Below the pieces are notes generated by a model. The model made no database searches. It was not told where the DNA came from and saw nothing but the letters and a program-made list of their open reading frames with translations. From Microbacterium sp. MYb45 (GTDB lineage: Bacteria; Actinomycetota; Actinomycetes; Actinomycetales; Microbacteriaceae): a stretch of DNA of 64,000 nucleotides. Below, piece after piece: positions 27,622 through 36,058 of this stretch (positions are counted from its first letter, which is position 1; each line of letters starts with the position of its first letter). The stretch spans positions 33,250 to 97,249 of the forward strand of contig NZ_PCPG01000014.1 in the NCBI RefSeq assembly GCF_002979655.1, in the 5' to 3' direction. The translations under genes were made by a program, and so were the position numbers.

Positions 27622-28268
27622 TGACCACGACGAACACGACCACCAGAGCCACCCGATCCGAGACGGCGGATGCCATCACCGTGATCCTCTACGCCGCCGC
27701 GGCGCTGGTCACGGTCGCGTTCGCCACGATCCTGCGCGTCGCGCGCACGTTCCGCGAGACCGGAATCGCCTGGACGATCCCGATCGACCAGCAGCCGATC
27801 TCGGCGACGACCGACTCGGGCGCCATCTCGATCGAAGGGTTCGCCGACGAGGCGATGATCATCGCGAGCGGCGTGGACACGGTGTCGATCGTCGCGATCG
27901 TCGCCGCCATCGCGCTGTGGGCTCTCGCGGCGCTCCTCGTCATCGCGAGCGTGACCCTGGTCGCCTGGAACTTCCTGCGCGGCCGCTTCTTCGTCCGCGC
28001 GAACGTGTGGGCGTTCAACGCGATCGGCTGGACGCTCGTGGCAGCGCCGATCCTGATCGTGATGCTGGAGACGATGGGGCGCAACGGCGTGACGAGCGCT
28101 CTCGGTCTCGGCGACGGTGAGCCCGTGCATCTGGTCGAGTTCTGGACGATCGCGCCGTTCTTCGCCACCGGGGTGACCGTCGGCCTGGTCGCCGTCGCAT
28201 TCCGCCGCGGCATCCGCCTCCAGCACGAGAAGGCGGCGCTCGAGAAGGAGACGGAGGGACTCGTCTGA
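27621..28268 (+). CDS. DUF2975-like membrane protein, second paralogue
   Basis: 215 residues. A Thr/Arg-rich cytoplasmic start is followed by four hydrophobic helices (about 18-42, 88-113, 127-150 and 176-197). A charged tail contains AFRRGIRLQHEK and ends ETEGLV. FLRGRFFVRANVWAFNAIGW between helices two and three parallels LIRSRPFRASLGWMFAVA in the first paralogue. It overlaps both neighbours by one base (TGATG at each junction), so the three proteins are made together and may form a complex. No enzymatic motif is seen. Confidence 0.75.
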   Translation: MTTTNTTTRATRSETADAITVILYAAAALVTVAFATILRVARTFRETGIAWTIPIDQQPISATTDSGAISIEGFADEAMIIASGVDTVSIVAIVAAIALWALAALLVIASVTLVAWNFLRGRFFVRANVWAFNAIGWTLVAAPILIVMLETMGRNGVTSALGLGDGEPVHLVEFWTIAPFFATGVTVGLVAVAFRRGIRLQHEKAALEKETEGLV

Positions 28269-29041
28269 TGCTCACATTCGGATCTGACGAACTCGGACAG
28301 TCCCTGCTCTACATCGGGATCGGGCTCGCGGTGATCGCCCTGATCGTTGCGGTCGTCGTATGGAACAGTCGCCGCCGCGGGAGCCGCACCGTCGCCCTCG
28401 ATGCCGCCCTCACCCTCTCCGCGTGGTGGATCCTGCTCGGGCTCCTCAGCGCCGTGGTCTACATCATCAAGGCGTTCACGGTCGACTGGGCCGAACTCAA
28501 CGGCCAGACCTACGTCTACATGGACTGGCCGGCGAACCTGCCGTGCTCCGAGTTCGGCGACAGTGGCACGACGATGCTCAGCTGCCGGGGAGAGAGCCTC
28601 TCGGAGTTCACGGTCGGGAACGCCTCGCTCGGGCTTCGCCTCCTCGCGGCAGCGGCCCAGCTGAGCACCCTCGCGCTGACGACCATGCCCGCCGTGATCC
28701 TCGCGGTCATCTGCTTCCACACGCTGCGCGGACGCGTGTTCTCGCGCACGGTCACGCGGGCTCTCGTGGGTGGCGCCATCGCGGTCCTCGTGTTCGGCGT
28801 CGCGGCCGACCTGCTGAGCGGCATCGCCGCGACCACCGGCCTGCGCGAGGTGTTCCCGCCCGACAGCGAGTGGTACCCCTCGGCCTATCAGCTCACCGTC
28901 ACCCCTCTCCCCTTCGGAGCCGCGCTCGCGCTCGTCGCCCTCGCCGCCGTCTTCCGCCAGGGCTCGCGGCTCGAGCAGGACAGGGCTCGCCTGCAGGAGG
29001 AGACCGAGCGTCTGCAGAAGGACACGGAGGGACTGGTGTGA
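28268..29041 (+). CDS. DUF2975-like membrane protein, third paralogue
   Basis: 257 residues, the longest of the three. Hydrophobic helices lie at about 14-33, 45-70, 125-150, 163-187 and 210-230. An external loop carries two cysteines (LPCSEF and LSCRGE), a possible disulfide absent from the other two paralogues. The cytoplasmic tail is longer and helical (QGSRLEQDRARLQEETERLQ), then ends KDTEGLV. Its stop overlaps the HTH gene by 4 bases (GTGA). The function is not known. Confidence 0.72.
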   Translation: MLTFGSDELGQSLLYIGIGLAVIALIVAVVVWNSRRRGSRTVALDAALTLSAWWILLGLLSAVVYIIKAFTVDWAELNGQTYVYMDWPANLPCSEFGDSGTTMLSCRGESLSEFTVGNASLGLRLLAAAAQLSTLALTTMPAVILAVICFHTLRGRVFSRTVTRALVGGAIAVLVFGVAADLLSGIAATTGLREVFPPDSEWYPSAYQLTVTPLPFGAALALVALAAVFRQGSRLEQDRARLQEETERLQKDTEGLV

Positions 29042-29274
29042 CCCCGGCCGAGAGCGACGACGAGCTCACCGGCATCCACTGCCGGCTCGACGAGCTGCTC
29101 GCCGACCGGGGGATGACGCTCACAGAGCTCAGCGCCACGGTGGGGGTGAGCATCGTGAACCTGTCGGTGCTGAAAAACGACCGAGCCCGCGCCATCCGGT
29201 ACTCGACACTTCGCGCGATCTGCGAGGCGCTCGACTGCGAGGTGGGTGAGCTGCTGGTGCTGGCTCCGCGCTGA
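29038..29274 (+). CDS. Small Cro/CI-type HTH regulator (YozG-like)
   Basis: 78 residues, almost only a helix-turn-helix: LDELLADRGMTLTELSATVG then VSIVNLSVLKNDRARAIRYS, and TLRAICEALDCEVGELL. This is the HTH_26/YozG layout typical of regulators encoded beside DUF2975 membrane proteins. The GTG start overlaps the third membrane gene. It most likely represses the operon through the inverted repeat at 26939-26975. A membrane-tethering or sequestering control by the DUF2975-like proteins is an attractive but unproven idea. Confidence 0.85.
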   Translation: MTPAESDDELTGIHCRLDELLADRGMTLTELSATVGVSIVNLSVLKNDRARAIRYSTLRAICEALDCEVGELLVLAPR

Positions 29275-29310
29275 CGCGACACCCGCGTCATCGTTCGTCA
29301 TATCCGCCCA

Positions 29311-29320
29311 GGGAATTCCC
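29311..29320. promoter_or_regulatory. Palindrome upstream of the dicarboxylate symporter
   Basis: GGGAATTCCC, a perfect 10-base palindrome flanked by CCGCC on the left and GGCGG on the right with a one-base offset, 68 bases before the ATG at 29388. It may be an operator for the symporter gene. Confidence 0.3.
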
Positions 29321-29387
29321 AGGCGGTCATAGCGTTGGGCCTCAGGGCGCGCACTCGGCGCGCCGTGATCCTGGAGTCCCCACCCTC

Positions 29388-30812
29388 ATGAGCACCACCG
29401 CACGCGCCCAGAAGGCGCCTGACACCCGCGGGCCGGTCCGGAAGCTGCTGACCTCGTTCGGCTTCCAGATCCTCGCAGCCCTCGTCCTCGGCATCGCCGC
29501 CGGTCTGATCGGCCGCCAGCTCGGAGCCACGGCGGAGAACCCCAACGGTCTGTCGGCCACCCTCGACACCATCGGCAACTCGTATGTGACGCTGCTGCGC
29601 GCCGCTGTCGTCCCGCTGATCTTCACGGCCATCGTCGCCAGCATCTCGAACCTGCGTCGCGTGCAGAACGCCGCACGCCTGGCCGGCCAGACGATCCTGT
29701 GGTTCGCGATCACCGCCTTCATCGCGGTCATCATCGGCATCGTGCTGGGTCTCGTGATCCAGCCGGGCAACCGCGCCGGAGAGGGTCTCGAGACCGGGGA
29801 GCCGTACACCGTGGGCACCTGGTGGAACTTCCTGCTGGGCCTGATCCCGCAGAACTTCCTCGGCCTGACGGTCAACACCTCGCCCGGTGCAGCCGACGGC
29901 ACGTTCTCGTCGAGCGTGGGCTTCAACATCCTCCAGGTCATCGTGGTCGCGGCCGTCATCGGAATCGCGGCACTCAAGGCCGGCAAGAAGGCCGAGCCCT
30001 TCCTCATCTTCACCGAGTCGCTGCTGAAGGTCATCCAGCGCGTGCTGTGGTGGATCATCCGCATCGCCCCGCTCGGCACCTTCGGCCTCATCGGCTCGGC
30101 CGTGATCAAGTACGGCTGGGAGAAGCTCGCCTCGCTCGGCTGGTTCGCGGCCGCCGTCTACATCGGCCTCGCGCTCGTGCTGTTCGTCGTCTACCCGATC
30201 CTGGTGCGCACGCACGGCCTGTCGATCAAGCAGTACTTCTCGGGCGTGTGGCCCGCCGTGCAGCTGGCCTTCGTCAGCCGCTCCTCGATCGGCACGCTGC
30301 CCCTCACCGAGCGCGTCACCGAGCGCAACCTCGGCGTCCCGCGCTCCTACGCGTCGTTCGCCGTGCCGCTGGGCGCGACCACCAAGATGGACGGCTGCGC
30401 CGCGATCTACCCGGCCATCGCCGCGATCTTCGTCGCCCAGTTCTTCGGCATCGAGCTGAACTTCGTGCAGTACCTGCTGATCGTGATCGTCTCGGTCGTC
30501 GGCTCGGCGGCCACCGCCGGTACCACCGGCGCGGTCGTCATGCTCACGCTGACGCTGTCGACCCTGGGCCTGCCGCTCGAGGGCGTCGGGCTGCTGCTCG
30601 CGATCGACCCGATCCTCGACATGGGCCGCACCGCGGTCAACGTCGCGGGCCAGGCGCTGATCCCGACCATCGTCGCCAAGCGCGAGGGCATCCTGAACGA
30701 GGAGCTCTACAACGCGCCGCGCGAGGGCCTGCCCTTCGCCGACGACTCCGGCGACGACGACGCTCCCGAAGCGGATGCCGCCACGGACAAGGAGCCGGTC
30801 GGCGCACGCTGA
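29388..30812 (+). CDS. Dicarboxylate/amino-acid:cation symporter (DAACS family)
   Basis: 474 residues, eight or so membrane helices plus two re-entrant loops. Family motifs are SRSSIGTLPLTERV (HP1 serine-rich loop), PLGATTKMDGCA (the GATxNMDG motif with Lys in place of Asn) and DPILDMGRTAVNVAG (transmembrane 8, substrate and cation ligands). It imports C4-dicarboxylates or acidic/neutral amino acids with Na+ or H+. The Asn-to-Lys change in the GATxNMDG loop could alter ion coupling. A charged Asp/Glu-rich tail ends the protein. It appears monocistronic, with a terminator right after. Confidence 0.88.
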   Translation: MSTTARAQKAPDTRGPVRKLLTSFGFQILAALVLGIAAGLIGRQLGATAENPNGLSATLDTIGNSYVTLLRAAVVPLIFTAIVASISNLRRVQNAARLAGQTILWFAITAFIAVIIGIVLGLVIQPGNRAGEGLETGEPYTVGTWWNFLLGLIPQNFLGLTVNTSPGAADGTFSSSVGFNILQVIVVAAVIGIAALKAGKKAEPFLIFTESLLKVIQRVLWWIIRIAPLGTFGLIGSAVIKYGWEKLASLGWFAAAVYIGLALVLFVVYPILVRTHGLSIKQYFSGVWPAVQLAFVSRSSIGTLPLTERVTERNLGVPRSYASFAVPLGATTKMDGCAAIYPAIAAIFVAQFFGIELNFVQYLLIVIVSVVGSAATAGTTGAVVMLTLTLSTLGLPLEGVGLLLAIDPILDMGRTAVNVAGQALIPTIVAKREGILNEELYNAPREGLPFADDSGDDDAPEADAATDKEPVGAR

Positions 30813-30830
30813 CCCCATTCCCGCCTCGCA

Positions 30831-30867
30831 CAGAGCGCCCCGCCCCTTCTCGGGACGGGGCGCTCTG
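30831..30867. terminator. Bidirectional terminator between the symporter and antiporter genes
   Basis: 12-base perfect arms CAGAGCGCCCCG (30831-30842) and CGGGGCGCTCTG (30856-30867) with a 13-base loop. It lies between the two convergent genes and can serve both. Confidence 0.75.
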
Positions 30868-30877
30868 GCGTTTCAGG

Positions 30878-32608
30878 TCAGGCCCGGCTCTGCTGACGGG
30901 TCGCGCCGCGGGTGTCGAGCGCGAGCTCCTCAGCATCCATCGCGGCGATCAGCTCGCGCATGACCTCTTCGTCGAGGTTGCCCGCGTCGCGCTCGGCGAG
31001 GAGGATCTCGCGCCGCACCTGCAGCCATCCCCGGGACAGGGCGACGAGGTCTTCGTAGGACGGGCGGCTTGCGGCATCCTCCACCTTCTGCGCCTCGTCG
31101 GTGTCCTTCTCGACCCGCGTCATGCGCTTCGTGAACGCGTCGAACACACCGAGGTCGACCTCGCCGTACTTCGCCTCCCACTCGACGCGCCTCTCGGCGA
31201 GGAACTTCTTCCCGGCCTCGCGGCTCTTCGCCCGCACTTCGGCGAGCGCCGCTTCGTCTTCCTTCTCATCGGCGTCGCTGGCGATCCCGAGGCTCCGGAT
31301 GAGCAGCGGCAGCGTGAGCCCCTGCAGCAGCAGCGTGCCGACGGTGACGATGAAGGCGACCACGACGATGGCGTGCGAGGCTTCGGCGTCGAGCGTCGCG
31401 AGGTCGGCGGCGGCCACCGCGATCGCGAGGGTGACCACGCCGCGCATGCCCGCCCAGGAGATGACGGCGCTGTCCTTCCAAGTGAGCTTGAGCCCCGCCA
31501 TCCGGTCGCGCACGATCTGGCTGCGAAGCTCGTCGGCCGTGTAGTCCCCCCAGCGCCGGGACTTGCGGTGCCGCTTCTCGAACTCGCCGCTCTGCACACC
31601 CCGGTCCCACCGTTCGAGCTTCCGGCGGTCCTGGAAGTTCGCCCAGGCACTCGTCGGGTAGATGTAGAGCGGCCGCACGACCAGGACGACCAGCAGCACG
31701 GCACCGGAGAGCAGAAGGATGTGTCCGACCGACTCGCTGCCGAGATCGCGGAGCACGCGCGGGAACTGCAGCCCGATGTAGGCGAACACGAAGCTCTCCA
31801 GCAGCAGGTCGGCCGAGAGCCAGAGCGGCTTCTCCTGCTGACGGGTCGTGTAGTCGGTGCGCGGGGAGTTGTACCCGACGTAGAGGCCCATGGCGACGAC
31901 GGCGAGAACGCCGGAGCCCAGCAGATGCTCGGCGATCGCATAGGCGCCGAACGGGGCGAGGAGCCCGAACGTGCCGATCACGACCGCATCGCTGATGCGC
32001 ATCCGCAGCTGGTGCAGGACGATCCCGAACACGAGGCCGATGCCGACTCCGATCGCGACGGCCAGCAGGAACTGCCCGATCCCACCCCAGACCGAGACCG
32101 TGGCACCGGCGAGGATCGCCGCGAACACCCGGTACAGCGTGAGCGAGGTGGCGTCGTTGATGAGGCTCTCGCCGGAGAGGACGGTCATGATGCGACGCGG
32201 CAATCCGAGCCGGCGACCGATCGCCGCGGCGGACACCGCATCGGGCGGGGCGACGATCGCACCGAGCAGCAGCGCACCGGGGAGGGTGAGAGCAGGGAAG
32301 ATCCACCAGGCGACGAAGCCGACGGCCAGGGCCGTGATCAGCACGAGCCAGATGCCGAGTCGCCGGATCTGCGGGAGGCTGCGCTTGAACCCCACGAACG
32401 AGACGTCGAGCGCGGCCGAGTACAGCAGCGGCGGCAGCACCAGGCTGAGGAGCAGGTGCCCGTCGATGTCGATGTCGGGGACGAACGGGAGGAACGAGAC
32501 GGCGAGCGCCACGACCGTCACCAGCAGCGGCGCCGGCCACCCTCGTGAGCGCGCGAACGCCGCCACCGCGACCGAGCCGACGAGGACGTAGAAGATGCCT
32601 GCTTCCAT
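30878..32608 (-). CDS. Na+/H+ antiporter of the CPA1/NhaP family
   Basis: 576 residues: about 12 membrane helices in the first 420 residues, then a long charged cytoplasmic domain. The transport-site signature is seen as APPDAVSAAAIGRRLGLPRR (the ND/DD-containing helix 5 region; here PPDA) and SLINDATSLTLYRVF. A GMRGVVTLAIAVA segment later matches the conserved arginine helix. It exchanges cytoplasmic Na+ (or K+) for H+ in pH and salt balance. The C-terminal tail is of unknown regulatory use. It is convergent with the symporter gene. Confidence 0.9.
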   Translation of the reverse strand: MEAGIFYVLVGSVAVAAFARSRGWPAPLLVTVVALAVSFLPFVPDIDIDGHLLLSLVLPPLLYSAALDVSFVGFKRSLPQIRRLGIWLVLITALAVGFVAWWIFPALTLPGALLLGAIVAPPDAVSAAAIGRRLGLPRRIMTVLSGESLINDATSLTLYRVFAAILAGATVSVWGGIGQFLLAVAIGVGIGLVFGIVLHQLRMRISDAVVIGTFGLLAPFGAYAIAEHLLGSGVLAVVAMGLYVGYNSPRTDYTTRQQEKPLWLSADLLLESFVFAYIGLQFPRVLRDLGSESVGHILLLSGAVLLVVLVVRPLYIYPTSAWANFQDRRKLERWDRGVQSGEFEKRHRKSRRWGDYTADELRSQIVRDRMAGLKLTWKDSAVISWAGMRGVVTLAIAVAAADLATLDAEASHAIVVVAFIVTVGTLLLQGLTLPLLIRSLGIASDADEKEDEAALAEVRAKSREAGKKFLAERRVEWEAKYGEVDLGVFDAFTKRMTRVEKDTDEAQKVEDAASRPSYEDLVALSRGWLQVRREILLAERDAGNLDEEVMRELIAAMDAEELALDTRGATRQQSRA

Positions 32609-32647
32609 GAGGGAAGCGTATCGCCGCCCTGCATGGCTTCCCGGCGC

Positions 32648-32971
32648 TCAGGAGCGGCGGGAGGTGGGCCTTTCCCGATCAGAGGCGGACGCGGAATCGT
32701 CGGCGAGGGATTCGCGCAGGTCGGCGTTCTCGTCCTGCAACTCGAGCACCCGGGCGATCCCGACGATGTTGAGGCCGTCGTCTCGCAGCTGCGCCGCGCG
32801 CCGAAGCCGGTCGATGTCGTCGTCGCTGTAGCGCCGGGTGCCGCCCTTGCTGCGCGCCGGCAGGAGCAGACCCTTGCTTTCGAACAACCGGAGCGTCGCC
32901 TCGGGAAGGTCGACGAGCTGAGCTGCCACGGCAATGCCGTAGAGCGGTGTGCGTGAGTCGCGGTGCGTCAT
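32648..32971 (-). CDS. MerR-family regulator, HspR-like
   Basis: 107 residues. The N-terminal MerR winged helix begins PLYGIAVAAQLVDLPEATLR, with the HspR-style wing LPARSKGGTRRYSDDDIDRL. A short leucine-zipper-like coil (LRRAAQLRDDGLNIVGIARV and a following LQDENADLR) follows. HspR proteins repress heat-shock genes, and this one is divergent from an hsp20 gene 126 bases away. It is therefore probably a local repressor of hsp20 and itself, unlike the classical hspR in dnaK-grpE-dnaJ-hspR. Confidence 0.85.
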   Translation of the reverse strand: MTHRDSRTPLYGIAVAAQLVDLPEATLRLFESKGLLLPARSKGGTRRYSDDDIDRLRRAAQLRDDGLNIVGIARVLELQDENADLRESLADDSASASDRERPTSRRS

Positions 32972-33038
32972 CCTGAAAAGTCCCTCAGCTCGGGTTGCGA
33001 GTTCTCCGAAGTTGTTCTATAAAAAATCTATAGCACGA

Positions 33039-33057
33039 GATGCAGATAACCTGCATC
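33039..33057. promoter_or_regulatory. Inverted repeat upstream of hsp20
   Basis: GATGCAG (33039-33045) and CTGCATC (33051-33057), perfect 7-base arms with a 5-base spacer. It lies 40 bases before the hsp20 ATG and just after the A+T-rich TATAAAAAATCTATAG element. The classic HAIR sequence CTTGAGT-N7-ACTCAAG is not present in this gap, so the binding site here would be different. Confidence 0.45.
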
Positions 33058-33097
33058 GAATCACCGCCCAACTGGGCCGCACGAAAGGAGACACCCC

Positions 33098-33520
33098 ATG
33101 GCACTCACCTTCGATCCCTTCAGTCAGCTCGATCGCTTCGCCGCGAGCGTGCTGGACTCCGTTCGCGCACCCCGGCTGATGCCGGTGGATCTGTACCGCG
33201 ACGGCGACCGGTACATCCTGCACGCCGACCTGCCGGGAGTCGATCCCGGATCGATCGACGTCGACCTCGACGGCGGCCAGCTGACCCTCCGGGCGCAGCG
33301 CACGGCCGACAGTCGAGAAGGAGTGCGCTGGCTCGCCCGCGAGCGCGGTGCCGGCTCGTTCCTGCGGCAGTTCTCGCTCGGCGAGGGCGTCGACCTCGAC
33401 GGCATCAGCGCCTCGTACGACAGCGGCGTGCTCTCGGTGATCATCCCCGTGAGCGAACGCGCCAAGCCGCGCAAGATCACCGTGGAGTCGACCGAGCAGC
33501 GCCAGGCCATCGACGCCTGA
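33098..33520 (+). CDS. Small heat-shock protein, Hsp20/alpha-crystallin family
   Basis: 140 residues. The alpha-crystallin domain spans about 28-130 (DLYRDGDRYILHADLPGVDP at the start and SYDSGVLSVIIPVSE near the end, containing the conserved GVL motif). The N-terminus FDPFSQLDRFAASVL is the usual amphipathic oligomerisation region, and the tail carries PRKITVE. It holds unfolding proteins in an ATP-independent way. GAAAGGAGAC lies just upstream of the ATG. It is divergent from the HspR-like gene. Confidence 0.93.
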   Translation: MALTFDPFSQLDRFAASVLDSVRAPRLMPVDLYRDGDRYILHADLPGVDPGSIDVDLDGGQLTLRAQRTADSREGVRWLARERGAGSFLRQFSLGEGVDLDGISASYDSGVLSVIIPVSERAKPRKITVESTEQRQAIDA

Positions 33521-33526
33521 CCTACC

Positions 33527-33553
33527 GGGGGTGGCGCCGCGCGCGCCACCCCC
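33527..33553 (+). terminator. Hairpin terminator after hsp20
   Basis: 11-base perfect arms GGGGGTGGCGC (33527-33537) and GCGCCACCCCC (33543-33553), loop of 5, starting 7 bases after the hsp20 stop. No T-run follows. Confidence 0.6.
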
Positions 33554-33614
33554 GCCACGCCGCTCGCGGCCTGATCGGGGAATGCCGGAGAGCGGCGGCG
33601 GGTTGTCACTCGGG

Positions 33615-34655
33615 ATGAATGACGTCGCCCTCTCCGTCCTCGACCTCGTCCCGGTGCGCACCGGTCAGACCAGTGCCGAGGCCATCGCCGCCTCCCTGTC
33701 CCTCGCCGAGACCGCCGACCGGCTCGGCTACCGCCGTTACTGGTTCGCCGAGCACCACAACATGCCGTCGGTGGCCTCCACCACTCCCCCCGTGCTGATC
33801 GCCGCGGCGGCCACCCGCACCTCGCGCGTGCGCCTGGGCTCCGGCGGCGTGATGCTGCCCAACCACGCCCCGCTCATCGTCGCCGAGCAGTTCGCGGCGC
33901 TCGAGGCCATCGCCCCAGGACGCATCGACCTGGGTCTCGGCCGCGCCCCCGGCAGCGACCCCGTCATCACGCAGCTGCTACGCGGCTCGGGCACCACGAG
34001 CGATGTCGAGCAGTTCCCCCGCCACGTGCAGGACATCGCGGCGCTGCTCTCGGCCGAGGGCGCTGCGCTGCGGTTCACCTCGGGCGGCGAGTACACCGTG
34101 CGCGCGACACCCGCCGCGACCGGCACCCCCGAGGTGTGGCTGCTCGGGTCGAGCGACTACTCGGCACAGCTGGCCGCCTCGCACGGCCTGCCCTACGTCT
34201 TCGCGAACCACTTCTCGGGTCAGGGGCTCGAGCGCGCTCTCGACCTGTACCGCACCGGCTACCGTCCGAGCGAGGAGCACCCGGAGCCGCGCACGTTCCT
34301 CACAGTCAACGCGGTCGCCGCGCCCACGCAGGAGGAGGCGGAGGCACGCGCCCTCCCGCAGCTGCGCATGATGGCGCGACTGCGCCTGAATCAGCCACTC
34401 GCCGCGCTCGAGACCGTCGAGCAGGCGGCCGCCGCCGAGACCGACGCCGCGACCGACGAGGTCGTGCAGGCCGCCCGCTCGCGCTGGTTCGTGGGTACGG
34501 GCGAGAGCGTGGCCGCGGAGATCGGCGCCTTCGCCGCACGATACGGTGTCGACGAGGTCATGCTGTCGCCGGTCGCCGGCGCCTACGATGCCGAACCGAA
34601 CGACGCACCGACCGGTCGCGCACAGACGCTCGAACTCATCGCCGCCGCGCGCTGA
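33615..34655 (+). CDS. LLM-class flavin-dependent oxidoreductase (luciferase-like)
   Basis: 346 residues from the ATG at 33615. A TTG at 33603 could add four residues. The fold is the bacterial luciferase-like TIM barrel: LSVLDLVPVRTGQTSAEA at the start, RYWFAEHHNMPSVASTTPPV (the FMN-site EHH motif of the MsnO8/YhbW subgroup), LGSGGVMLPNHAPL and DLGLGRAPGSDP. It would use reduced FMN or F420, and the EHH type generally uses FMN. The substrate is unknown. It has no coupled neighbours. Confidence 0.88.
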   Translation: MNDVALSVLDLVPVRTGQTSAEAIAASLSLAETADRLGYRRYWFAEHHNMPSVASTTPPVLIAAAATRTSRVRLGSGGVMLPNHAPLIVAEQFAALEAIAPGRIDLGLGRAPGSDPVITQLLRGSGTTSDVEQFPRHVQDIAALLSAEGAALRFTSGGEYTVRATPAATGTPEVWLLGSSDYSAQLAASHGLPYVFANHFSGQGLERALDLYRTGYRPSEEHPEPRTFLTVNAVAAPTQEEAEARALPQLRMMARLRLNQPLAALETVEQAAAAETDAATDEVVQAARSRWFVGTGESVAAEIGAFAARYGVDEVMLSPVAGAYDAEPNDAPTGRAQTLELIAAAR

Positions 34656-34771
34656 GCTCCTGTCAAGCCCTGGCTTTCCCGCCGGTACAGGCGTAGCGTC
34701 ACGAACAGTGCCGTCGACAGGGGCGCGGACCCTTCGGCGATCGCACTGTCGACAGCAGCAGAAGGAGTTCG

Positions 34772-34984
34772 ATGATGAGCACCACCAAGACTCTCGCCCT
34801 CTGGGTCGCCTATGGCCGCAACGGCGTCGTCGGCAGCATCCGCCACGATGACGCCGGTTACACGGTGACGATGGCCGGCTCCGACGAGGCGACCGGGACG
34901 TACCCGAACCTCGCTTCAGCGAAGGGCTCCCTGCATTCCCATATGGCTCCGGGCAGCGACTGGCCCCGCTTCCAGGAGCACTGA
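34772..34984 (+). CDS. Small conserved-looking protein of unknown function
   Basis: 70 residues. Support for a real gene is AGAAGGAG directly upstream of two adjacent in-frame ATGs (34772 and 34775) and balanced, protein-like composition. It reads as a short beta-rich domain: TLALWVAYGRNGVVGSIRHD, then GYTVTMAGSDEATGTYPNL, ending HSHMAPGSDWPRF. There is no signal peptide or membrane helix. I do not recognise a family. Confidence 0.65.
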   Translation: MMSTTKTLALWVAYGRNGVVGSIRHDDAGYTVTMAGSDEATGTYPNLASAKGSLHSHMAPGSDWPRFQEH

Positions 34985-35029
34985 ACCACGGCATCCGCCT
35001 GACCGTGCTGGGCGGTCGGGCGGGTGACG

Positions 35030-35971
35030 TCAGACGTCGGGCTCGCCGGAGAGGATGCCGCGCAGCCAGTCGCGCGCCTCGATGAAGATGTCGTCGGAGT
35101 AGCGCTCGGGGTAGTGCACGATCTGCCGGTCGGCGCGCGGATACGAGCCGAGGAACACGACCCGAGGGCTGAATCGCCGGATGCCGAGCAGCGCGTCGGC
35201 CATGCGCTCGTGCTCGATGTGACCGTCGGCGTCGATGACGAACCGGTAGCGACCGAGCTCGTCGCCGATGGGCCGCGACTCGATGAGCGACAGGTTGATG
35301 CCGCGGGTCGAGAACTGTTCGAGCATCTCGAGGAGCGAGCCGGGGTGGTCGTGCGGGAGTTCGACGATGAGCGAGGTCTTGTCCGCCCCGGTCGGCTCGG
35401 GCGAACGGGTCGTGCGGGTGACGAGGACGAAGCGAGTCACGGCCTGGGCGTTGTCGCCGATGCCCTCCGCGAGCACGTCGACGTCGTAGTGGTTGACGAT
35501 GCCGGGTGCCGCGATGGCCGCCTGCGCGGGCAGCGTGCCGTCGAGGACGCCGATCGCGGATGCGACGTTGCTCGATGCGGGCACGTGCGAGTGCGAGGGG
35601 AGATGGGCGCCGAGCCAGCCGTGGCACTGGGCGTACGCGACCGGATGCGCCGCGATCACCTCGACCTGGTCGAGCGTGGTCCCCCGCGGCGCGACGAGCA
35701 CGAAGTTCACCCGCACCAGGTATTCGCCGATGATGCGGAGGCCGGGGAGCGTCGCGAGGGCGTCCTGCGTGGTGGAGACGCCGCCCTCGATCGAGTTCTC
35801 GATCGCGATCATCGCGGCGTCGCTGCGGCCCTCGAGCACGTCGGCCAGAGCTTCGCCCACGTTGTGCACGGAGCGCCACTGCTGACCTCGGGCTTCGGCC
35901 ACCTGTTCCAGCGCCGCCTCCGTGAAGGTTCCCGCAGGGCCCAGATAGCTGTAGGTACGGCGTTCAGTCAC
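35030..35971 (-). CDS. pheA: Prephenate dehydratase
   Basis: 313 residues. The catalytic domain opens [15 protein letters not shown], carries [18 protein letters not shown], and has the essential TRF motif in [10 protein letters not shown]. The C-terminal ACT domain contains the phenylalanine-binding ESRP motif ([17 protein letters not shown]). It converts prephenate to phenylpyruvate and is feedback-inhibited by phenylalanine through the ACT domain. The GTG at 35969-35971 is preceded by AGGTG. It is divergent from pgm, 87 bases apart. Confidence 0.94.
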   Translation of the reverse strand: MTERRTYSYLGPAGTFTEAALEQVAEARGQQWRSVHNVGEALADVLEGRSDAAMIAIENSIEGGVSTTQDALATLPGLRIIGEYLVRVNFVLVAPRGTTLDQVEVIAAHPVAYAQCHGWLGAHLPSHSHVPASSNVASAIGVLDGTLPAQAAIAAPGIVNHYDVDVLAEGIGDNAQAVTRFVLVTRTTRSPEPTGADKTSLIVELPHDHPGSLLEMLEQFSTRGINLSLIESRPIGDELGRYRFVIDADGHIEHERMADALLGIRRFSPRVVFLGSYPRADRQIVHYPERYSDDIFIEARDWLRGILSGEPDV

Positions 35972-36058
35972 GGGTTTCACCTTATCCCCCAGCTGACAGA
36001 CCGATATGCGGATGACTTCGCGGATGCGATCCTGCCGATCAGGGGGCAGACTGAAGAG

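Noticed and set aside
29699..32548. A near-950-codon frame across the symporter, terminator and antiporter genes
   Set aside because: It runs through an obvious terminator and across two convergent genes with intact motifs, with Arg/His-rich low-complexity composition.
33001..33060. A classic HAIR (HspR) operator before hsp20
   Set aside because: The nearest match, CTCGGGTTGCGAG, keeps only the short CTCG/CGAG core and lacks the CTTGAGT and ACTCAAG halves.
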